A stretch of 64,000 bases of DNA from assembly GCA_902558395.1 (NCBI GenBank), contig CACEDS010000004.1, forward strand, positions 1-64,000, in the 5' to 3' direction. The notes under the pieces are model-generated. The model was not told the DNA's origin. It saw nothing but the letters and a program-made list of their open reading frames with translations, and searched no databases. Numbering within the stretch: position 1 is the first letter of the stretch; every line of letters begins with the position of its first letter. Source of the stretch: an uncultured SAR86 cluster bacterium (lineage in GTDB: Bacteria > Pseudomonadota > Gammaproteobacteria > Magnimaribacterales > D2472). Made by a program: the position numbers and the translations under genes. Shown here one piece after another: positions 55,895-62,418 of this stretch.

Positions 55895-56345
55895 TTTTTA
55901 TAATAGAGATTTACCTTATGGCGAAGCTGGGGAAAAAGTTGTACTAGACTTAATAAAATTAAAATACCCTAAAGCACACAAAATAATAGGCAATCATTCT
56001 GAATACGACATTATGATTCCTGAAACAAATAAAACAGTAGAGGTTAAAAGAGATGCAATATCACATTTAACTGGCAATGCTTTTATAGAAACTCGTTGCA
56101 ATGGCATAGAGTCAGGTTTGAATATAACTACAGCAGACTACTGGACATATATGACAAATGAAAAAATATGTTTAATTACGCCACACGATATTAGATTGTG
56201 TATAGAACATAACAATATCAATGAAACTGGTCACTTAATACAAGGTAAAGAAATAGATGCTTATGTAATCCCATTAAAGTTTTTATATAACTATTGCATA
56301 AAAACATACAGTTTAGATGAGGAGCAGTTATGCCAGTTAAATTAA
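55887..56345 (+). CDS. Second phage PD-(D/E)XK nuclease-like protein
   Basis: A 152-residue protein starting MSNFYNRDLPYGEAGEKVV. The residues of the nuclease core are E in GEAGEKVVLDL, D in SEYDIMI near residue 44 and ExK in VEVKRD. It resembles small restriction-like nucleases of marine phages. The ATG at 55887, after a purine-rich AAGGA stretch, is chosen rather than the upstream frame from 55782, whose first 35 residues overlap the lysine-rich gene in another frame. Confidence 0.65.
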   Translation: MSNFYNRDLPYGEAGEKVVLDLIKLKYPKAHKIIGNHSEYDIMIPETNKTVEVKRDAISHLTGNAFIETRCNGIESGLNITTADYWTYMTNEKICLITPHDIRLCIEHNNINETGHLIQGKEIDAYVIPLKFLYNYCIKTYSLDEEQLCQLN

Positions 56346-56515
56346 AAGCAAGTCAAAAGATTAGAGATAGAGCAACAGGTAAGACAAGAACCGAGCATTA
56401 CTATCTAAAGTGTATGACACTAAAAGAACTTAACGATTACATTGAATCATCAAGTGCAAAGAAAAAGGTCATACAAAAATGTAAGAATGAAATAACTAAA
56501 AGGAGAAAAAAATGA
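56330..56515 (+). CDS. Small basic phage protein, 61 residues
   Basis: MPVKLKASQKIRDRATGKTRTEHYYLKCM... looks like a conserved small protein type seen in marine phages, of unknown function. GAGGAG precedes the ATG by 6 bases. It overlaps its two neighbours by 16 and 4 bases. Confidence 0.6.
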   Translation: MPVKLKASQKIRDRATGKTRTEHYYLKCMTLKELNDYIESSSAKKKVIQKCKNEITKRRKK

Positions 56516-56808
56516 ATAATGAATTGTATAAAATTGTTAAAGAACAAGACCTAGAATTGCTTGGTGTTCAAGAATATAACGAAATGCTTAATTGGTTAAA
56601 TATAGCTTCAGAGGATATCAATGAGCTTTGGAATCACATTGACCCTGAACGCAAAATAAAAGAAGAATTAGATAATGAACCTTTGTATATAAATATAGAA
56701 AATATTTGCTATGAAGCAAGATTAATGCAAACCATAATGCTTAATTTAGAAGCAATCATTAATATGCTTAAACTTTCAAAAGATAATTTTAATAAGAGAA
56801 GCAAATGA
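56512..56808 (+). CDS. Phage hypothetical protein, 98 residues
   Basis: An acidic helical protein (MNNELYKIVKEQDLELLG...). Not recognised. It starts after a perfect AAGGAG site and ends overlapping the DUF3310 gene by 4 bases. Confidence 0.6.
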   Translation: MNNELYKIVKEQDLELLGVQEYNEMLNWLNIASEDINELWNHIDPERKIKEELDNEPLYINIENICYEARLMQTIMLNLEAIINMLKLSKDNFNKRSK

Positions 56809-57026
56809 AAGCAGATTTAGTAAACAAGCCACCGCACTACAATAAGGGCGGTGTTGAATGTATAGACTACATAAAGCAACAGTTAGGCGGACAATATCCA
56901 GCTTACTTAGAAGGTTCAGCAGTTAAATATTTGCATAGACATAAGTATAAAGATGCCAACATACAAGACTTAGAGAAGTGTGTTTGGTATCTCAATCGCT
57001 TGATAGAACACTACAAAAATTTATAA
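56805..57026 (+). CDS. DUF3310 phage protein
   Basis: A 73-residue protein with the DUF3310 pattern: VNKPPHYNKGGVECIDYI, then AVKYLHRHKYKDANIQDLEKC and WYLNRLIEHY. The family is common in tailed phages and is sometimes labelled nucleotide kinase-like, without firm function. The fourth, weaker phage motif overlaps its end. Confidence 0.8.
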   Translation: MKADLVNKPPHYNKGGVECIDYIKQQLGGQYPAYLEGSAVKYLHRHKYKDANIQDLEKCVWYLNRLIEHYKNL

Positions 57027-57035
57027 TTATCAAAT
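57022..57035 (+). promoter_or_regulatory. Phage intergenic motif, copy 3 (degenerate)
   Basis: TATAATTATCAAAT agrees with the consensus at 12 of 14 bases. It spans the stop codon of the DUF3310 gene and abuts the ATG of the HTH gene, so a leaderless-like message would result if it were a promoter; it may be chance. Confidence 0.3.
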
Positions 57036-57194
57036 ATGAAAATTAATAAAGATAAATTAGAACAGAAGATAAAACAGGGTAAGTCTAGCCATGATATAGC
57101 TATGACTTATGACGTGCATCCATCTACAGTTAGACGTAAAGCTAAACAATTTGGATTAAAGTTCGCAACACAAACACATTGGAGAAAGCGATGA
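57036..57194 (+). CDS. Small helix-turn-helix phage protein
   Basis: A 52-residue protein with a Hin/Mor-like helix-turn-helix: IKQGKSSHDIAMTYDVHPSTVRRKAKQFGLKF. Likely DNA-binding; it stands directly before the structural genes, so it could control late transcription. It overlaps the next gene by 4 bases. Confidence 0.65.
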   Translation: MKINKDKLEQKIKQGKSSHDIAMTYDVHPSTVRRKAKQFGLKFATQTHWRKR

Positions 57195-57859
57195 CTGTAA
57201 AGATAAACATTCAATCAAACATAAAAGAGGTAGAAAGAAAGCTATCAAGAATAGAGAAAAAGTTTTTACCTGAAATAATTGTTGATTCAGTAAATGAAAC
57301 AGGAGTAAGAGCTACTAATGCTATGAGAACGCAAATAGCTAAGAACTTAGATAGACCTCTTGCAAGTACAATCAAAAGTGTAATGTTCTTTCCTGCTAAG
57401 CTAAGTAGACGTGAGTTCAATGGGTTAGTATTTATTAAGAACAGTTGGGGTAAAGCTGCTAATAAAGGTAGAACCCCAGCAGAATTTTTGAAACCATTGC
57501 TAGAAGGAACTAAGAAGCAACCAAGAAAAGAATATGTGATAACTCCAACTGCTAATACTAAGTTAAACAAGTTTGGTAATATCACTGCTGGTAACAGAGC
57601 TAAATACTTTAACGACAATGAGAAGTATTTTATTGGTAAACCAAAAGGTTTTCCTAGTGCTACCTTTGGTGTATGGGAAAGATATGGTAGGCAAAGTAAA
57701 GGCGATACATCAGGTTATAGAATAAGAAAGGTAGCTAACTTAGTTAAGTCGCAACAGTTCCGCAAGCAGTTAGACTTCTTCAAGACTGTTGGTGGTGTTG
57801 TAAGAAATACTATTAACAAATCGCTAGATAAAAACATGAAAAGGATTTTATACAAATGA
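57191..57859 (+). CDS. Phage minor tail protein Z-like
   Basis: A 222-residue basic protein. RATNAMRTQIAKNLDRPLASTIKSV is typical of the lambda gpZ-like family, which completes the tail end that meets the head. The ATG at 57191 with GGAG 6 bases before is preferred over the TTG at 57179. A tail-completion gene before the terminase is out of the usual lambda order. The end is followed by the candidate cos region. Confidence 0.6.
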   Translation: MTVKINIQSNIKEVERKLSRIEKKFLPEIIVDSVNETGVRATNAMRTQIAKNLDRPLASTIKSVMFFPAKLSRREFNGLVFIKNSWGKAANKGRTPAEFLKPLLEGTKKQPRKEYVITPTANTKLNKFGNITAGNRAKYFNDNEKYFIGKPKGFPSATFGVWERYGRQSKGDTSGYRIRKVANLVKSQQFRKQLDFFKTVGGVVRNTINKSLDKNMKRILYK

Positions 57860-57969
57860 GGCATGCACCCCCATGCGTAGGTTCTTCTTGGCTATTTATC
57901 ATGGGTTATGCCCGACCCCATATTTTTTTTAGCGACAGTCCATATTTAATAGGGTAATAAACGCACTGT
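57860..57969. other. Candidate cos (packaging) region
   Basis: A 110-base gap before the small terminase gene, with GC-rich islands in AT-rich surroundings. It has an inverted repeat GCATG-N6-CATGC at 57861-57876 and GGGT-N8-ACCC at 57903-57918. Phages with Nu1/GpA terminases package from cos, which in lambda lies just upstream of Nu1. Confidence 0.5.
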
Positions 57970-58488
57970 ATGGCTACACAAAGAGAAGTTGCAGACCATT
58001 TGGATTTATCGGTCAAAAGGGTCTCAGAACTTATTAGAGATGGTATTTTTCCTTCAAAACAAGGTAGAAGTCCTCTAAATATAGATGTTTGCAGAGTTTC
58101 ATATATTTCGTACCTTAGAAAGCTAGGTGGATATCACAAACGAAGCGGTACAGGCGATATTGCAGAAGAAAAAACTAAATTAACTGCTGCTCAAGCAAGA
58201 AAAGCAGAATTAGAAGTAGAAGAATTAGAAGGTAGCTTAATACCAGCTAAATTAGTAGAAGATACTTGGATTGACTATGTAGCTAATGCTAGAGCAAAGC
58301 TATTAGGACTACCTTCAAGAATCGCACATCAAGTTATAACAGTAGATAAGTATGCAGAAGCAGAATTAATCATAAAAGAACAAGTGCATGAAGCACTAAA
58401 CGAGTTAGCACAAAATGGAATACCTCAAAAATATAGAAAAGGTGATACAGGAGACGAATCAGACATGGACTCCACCGCCAAATCTTAA
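57970..58488 (+). CDS. Phage terminase small subunit (Nu1-like)
   Basis: A 172-residue protein with an N-terminal winged-helix part (ATQREVADHLDLSVKRVSELIRDGIF) like Nu1 of lambda and a helical LTAAQARKAELEVEELEGSLIP segment common to this family. It should bind cos and recruit the large subunit. The large subunit gene starts 74 bases before its end in another frame. Confidence 0.85.
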   Translation: MATQREVADHLDLSVKRVSELIRDGIFPSKQGRSPLNIDVCRVSYISYLRKLGGYHKRSGTGDIAEEKTKLTAAQARKAELEVEELEGSLIPAKLVEDTWIDYVANARAKLLGLPSRIAHQVITVDKYAEAELIIKEQVHEALNELAQNGIPQKYRKGDTGDESDMDSTAKS

Positions 58489-60235
58489 AATATCAAGCTG
58501 GGCTGATAACTATAGACGATTATCTCCTGAATCTTCAGCAGAAGCAGGAGCTTGGCGAACTGATAGAAGTCCATATCAAAGAGAGATAATGGATTCTTTT
58601 AATGACCCTGACATACAAAGAATTGTATTCATGAAATCTGCTCAGGTTGGTGCTACTGAAATATTGCTTAATGTGATTGGTTACTACATAGACCAAGACC
58701 CAGCTCCAATGTTAATAATGCAACCAACCTTACAAATGGCTCAAGCATTTAGTAAAGATAGACTTGCCACAATGATTAGAGATTCAGAGAAGATTAGAGA
58801 TTGTGTAAAAGACCCTAGAAGTCGTGATTCAGGTAATACAGTTTTATCTAAGAAGTTTGCAGGTGGTAATTTAAACATAGTTGGTTCTAACTCTGCATCA
58901 GGACTAGCATCAAGACCGATTAGAATTGTATTAGCTGATGAGGTTGATAGATATGAGCAATCAGCAGGAGCAGAGGGTGACCCAATATCACTTGCAACTA
59001 AAAGAACGACTACTTTTTGGAATAAAAAGATATATATGTGTAGCACTCCTACAATAAAAGGATTATCAAGAATAGAAACTGCTTTTGAAGAATCAGATAA
59101 ACGCTACTACCATGTTCCTTGTCCTGAATGTAATGAGAGCCAAGTTCTTAAATGGAAGAATGTAGTTTGGGATGAAGATAAGCCTGAAACAGCTTCTTAT
59201 GCTTGCGAACATTGCGGTTCAGTTATAGAAGAACATAAAAAACAATGGATGTTAAAAAATGGTGAATGGATAGCATCAGCACCTAAGTCAGATACAGCAG
59301 GATTTCATATATCAGAACTATATTCAGTATGGTCTACTTGGGCAGATATGGCTAAAAACTTTCTAGAAGCAAAAAAGAATCCTGAGATGTTAAAAACTTG
59401 GATTAACACTGCTCTTGGTGAGTCTTGGGAAGAACAAGGTGAAGCTGTTGAATACGAAACACTATTAGAACGTAGATTAAATTATGATTACACAACTATT
59501 CCTGAGGATGTATTAGTTTTAACTGCTGGTGTTGATACACAAAAAGACAGATTAGAATTGCAATTAGTTGGATGGGGTCACAACTACGAAGCATGGGTTT
59601 GTGATTACAAGATATTTTGGGGTGACCCAAATGCTTTTAATGTTTGGTCAGATTTAGATGCTTATTTAAAAAAGAGATTTAAAACTGAATCTGAAAGATT
59701 AATACCTATATCATGTTGCACAATCGACTCAGGTGGTCATCATACCAATATGGTTTATCAATTTACTAAACCAAGACAAGCTAGAAGAGTGTTTGCTATA
59801 AAAGGTCTATCTACAGCAGGTAAACCAATAGCTAATAGACCTACATTTGTTGGTAAAAACAAGGCTGTACTCTATGGTGTAGGCTCAGATAGTGCAAAAG
59901 AAGCTATTTTTGCAAGATTATCTACTGAACCTGAACAAACAACGTTACATTTCTGTTCAGACCTTGATGAAGAGTATTTTAAACAGCTTACAGCAGAAAA
60001 AAGGGTAACTAAGTATGTAAGAGGTAGAAAAACGCTAGTTTGGAAGCAAATTAGACCAAGAAACGAAGCATTAGATACGTTAGTCTACAATTTTGCAGCA
60101 ATTTACATCTTAAACCCTAATTTTGACTCTATTGAGAACAAAATACTTACTCAAGAGTCAAAACCAAGAGAAAAACAGCAAAATAGACCACAAAAAGGCA
60201 TAAATAGAGGTAATTTTGCTACAAATTGGAAATAA
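58415..60235 (+). CDS. Phage terminase large subunit (GpA family)
   Basis: A 606-residue GpA-type terminase: WADNYRRLSPESSAEAG and YQREIMDSF at the N-terminus, the ATPase with KSAQVGATEILLN (Walker A variant) near residue 78 and Walker B IVLADEVDRY, a CxxC pair in CPECNESQ and CEHCGS, and a nuclease part with GVDTQKDRLELQLVGWG. It cuts cos and pumps DNA into the head. The start overlaps the small subunit; no strong binding site is seen, so coupling is likely. Confidence 0.93.
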   Translation: MEYLKNIEKVIQETNQTWTPPPNLKISSWADNYRRLSPESSAEAGAWRTDRSPYQREIMDSFNDPDIQRIVFMKSAQVGATEILLNVIGYYIDQDPAPMLIMQPTLQMAQAFSKDRLATMIRDSEKIRDCVKDPRSRDSGNTVLSKKFAGGNLNIVGSNSASGLASRPIRIVLADEVDRYEQSAGAEGDPISLATKRTTTFWNKKIYMCSTPTIKGLSRIETAFEESDKRYYHVPCPECNESQVLKWKNVVWDEDKPETASYACEHCGSVIEEHKKQWMLKNGEWIASAPKSDTAGFHISELYSVWSTWADMAKNFLEAKKNPEMLKTWINTALGESWEEQGEAVEYETLLERRLNYDYTTIPEDVLVLTAGVDTQKDRLELQLVGWGHNYEAWVCDYKIFWGDPNAFNVWSDLDAYLKKRFKTESERLIPISCCTIDSGGHHTNMVYQFTKPRQARRVFAIKGLSTAGKPIANRPTFVGKNKAVLYGVGSDSAKEAIFARLSTEPEQTTLHFCSDLDEEYFKQLTAEKRVTKYVRGRKTLVWKQIRPRNEALDTLVYNFAAIYILNPNFDSIENKILTQESKPREKQQNRPQKGINRGNFATNWK

Positions 60236-60238
60236 ATA

Positions 60239-60252
60239 TATAAATATCAAAC
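60239..60252 (+). promoter_or_regulatory. Phage intergenic motif, copy 4
   Basis: TATAAATATCAAAC, extended to the left by TA as in copy 1, beginning 4 bases after the terminase stop and 74 bases before the next start. Confidence 0.5.
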
Positions 60253-60325
60253 CCATATATTGACAATTAGCTAATGCACCTTAGTGTTAATAGTAGATTA
60301 ATCTAATTATTAACGAGGTTTTTGC

Positions 60326-60922
60326 TTGTCTAACGCATTTGATAGAGAAAATTACCCACAAAAAGAACCAAGTACACTGGTGCTTGGTGATTATTGGGCA
60401 TGGAAACGTGACGATTTAGCTGATACCTATCCTATAGGCTCATATGCACTTACTTATGAGTTTCACAATGATGTAGGCGGTGGCGGTACAAAACAATTTA
60501 CCCTTACTGCTATAGAAGCAAACGATACTTATTACATAGAAGCACCATCATCATCAACTACAGCTTATGCAGTTGGCGATTATATTTGGGAAGCATACAT
60601 AACAAAAACAGCAGATTCTAATAGAGTTATGGTTGATTCAGGTAGAACAACTATCTCACAAAATCTAGCTGATACTAATGCTGATTTAAGAAGTCACGCT
60701 AAAAAATGTCTTGATGCAATCGAAGCTGTTTTGGAGAATCGTGCCAATATAGACCAATCATCAATGTCTATAGCTGGTAGGTCATTATCAAGAATGTCAT
60801 TTGATGAACTTAAAAACTTTAGAGATTACTACAAAACTGAATATCTCAAAGAAATCAAACTAGCAAGAATCAGAAATGGGCAAGGAACTGGCAACACGCC
60901 AAAGGTAAGGTTTGTTAAATAA
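60326..60922 (+). CDS. Head-tail joining protein, gpW-like C-terminus with extra N-terminal domain
   Basis: A 198-residue protein with a TTG start preceded by ACGAGG. Residues 1 to about 115 look like an all-beta domain (LTYEFHND, QFTLTAIEAN, YYIEAP). Residues 125-198 look like gpW: LRSHAKKCLDAIEAVLENRA, SMSIAGRSLSRMSFDELKNF. The place between terminase and portal is that of W in lambda. Lambda gpW itself has only 68 residues, so the N-terminal part is an addition. Confidence 0.65.
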   Translation: MSNAFDRENYPQKEPSTLVLGDYWAWKRDDLADTYPIGSYALTYEFHNDVGGGGTKQFTLTAIEANDTYYIEAPSSSTTAYAVGDYIWEAYITKTADSNRVMVDSGRTTISQNLADTNADLRSHAKKCLDAIEAVLENRANIDQSSMSIAGRSLSRMSFDELKNFRDYYKTEYLKEIKLARIRNGQGTGNTPKVRFVK

Positions 60923-62418
60923 TGGCATGGTACAACAGAATATTAGGAATCAACGAACCTAAAAAGAAAAAAAGACAAGCATTTAGAAGAAGCTACTCAG
61001 GAGCTAATACAGGTAGATTATTTGCAGATTTTGTAACTACATCTACAAGTGCCGATGCTGAAATAAAAGATAACATAAGAATATTAAGAGATAGAGCAAG
61101 AGAATTAGCAAGGAACGATAGCTATATTGCTAGATACTTAAACCTGATGGTATCTAATGTTATCGGTAAGCATGGCATAAGAGTTAGCTCTAAGGCTAGG
61201 AACGATAATGGTTCTTTAGACATTGGAGCTAACCTGCTAATTGAAACAGCATGGAAAGAATGGGGTCAGGTTGGTAATTGTACGACTAATGGCAGATTAT
61301 CCTTTTTAGATTGTCAAAAAATATTTGTTGAATCGCTATGCAGAGATGGTGAAGTATTAATTAGAAAGATAAAAGACAATAAATCACCATTTGGTTTTAC
61401 TTTACAATTTTTAGAAGCTGACCATTTAGACGAAACAAAAAACGATTTTTATAAAGCTACAGGAAACCGAATTAAGATGGGTGTTGAGGTAGATAAATAC
61501 GACAGACCAGTAGCTTATCACTTATATAAAGACCATCCATATGACAGAGTTTATTTAGCTCAAGCTCAACATATAAGAGTACCAGCAGATGAAATAATAC
61601 ACGCTTATTTACCGCAAAGAGCAGAACAAACTAGAGGTGTTTCTTTAGTTGCTACTGCTATGGCTAATGTCAAAATGTTAAATGGTTATTTAGAAGCTGA
61701 AATAGTAGCTGCTAGAGTTGGTGCTTCAAAAATGGGGTTTTTTACTTCAAGTGATGGCGATGGCTATGTGGGTGATGGTGAATTTGAAGATACTTTTAAT
61801 CCAACAACTAATGCTCAAGCTGGCGTATTTGAACAGTTACCAGCAGGCATGGATTTTAAAGCATTTGACCCAACGCACCCTACATCTGCATTTGATTCTT
61901 TTACAACTAGCGTATTAAGAAGTATTGCATCAGGTTTAAATATTTCTTATCACTCGCTATCAAATGACCTTACATCAGTTAATTACAGCTCAATAAGACA
62001 AGGTGCTTTAGAAGATAGAAGCATGTATCAGATATATCAACAGTTTGTAATTGAGCATTTTGTAAATCCAGTATTTCAATCATGGTTAGAAATGGCTATA
62101 TCAACAGGTTATATCAATTTACCAATAAGTAAGTTTGATAAGTTTGCTAGAGCTATAAACTTTATACCAAGAAGTTTTGCATGGATTGACCCTTTAAAAG
62201 AAATGCAAGCTAACGTAATAGGATTACAAAATGGAACACTTACTTATTCTGACATTAGTGCTAGCTATGGCAGAGATACTGAAGAACTTTTTGAACAACA
62301 TCAAAAAGAAATAGAACTAGCTAAACAATACGATATAGAACTAGCTTATCAACCATTTGGTCAGAAACTACCTGTAGAAGCAAAGATACAAGGCGGAGAA
62401 GAGGAAGAAGATGCCTAA
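60922..62418 (+). CDS. Phage portal protein (lambda gpB family)
   Basis: A 498-residue portal: FRRSYSGANTGRL at the N-terminus, RARELARNDSYIARYLNLMVSNVIG near residue 60, CRDGEVLIRK, FLEADHLDE and QTRGVSLVATAMANVKML. It forms the ring at the head vertex through which DNA passes. It overlaps the gpW-like gene by one base and the next gene by 8. Confidence 0.92.
   Translation: MAWYNRILGINEPKKKKRQAFRRSYSGANTGRLFADFVTTSTSADAEIKDNIRILRDRARELARNDSYIARYLNLMVSNVIGKHGIRVSSKARNDNGSLDIGANLLIETAWKEWGQVGNCTTNGRLSFLDCQKIFVESLCRDGEVLIRKIKDNKSPFGFTLQFLEADHLDETKNDFYKATGNRIKMGVEVDKYDRPVAYHLYKDHPYDRVYLAQAQHIRVPADEIIHAYLPQRAEQTRGVSLVATAMANVKMLNGYLEAEIVAARVGASKMGFFTSSDGDGYVGDGEFEDTFNPTTNAQAGVFEQLPAGMDFKAFDPTHPTSAFDSFTTSVLRSIASGLNISYHSLSNDLTSVNYSSIRQGALEDRSMYQIYQQFVIEHFVNPVFQSWLEMAISTGYINLPISKFDKFARAINFIPRSFAWIDPLKEMQANVIGLQNGTLTYSDISASYGRDTEELFEQHQKEIELAKQYDIELAYQPFGQKLPVEAKIQGGEEEEDA

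Noticed and set aside
57211-57618. 135-residue - strand ORF opposite the gpZ-like gene
   Set aside because: It is a shadow frame; all phage genes here are on the + strand and it has no binding site or family features.
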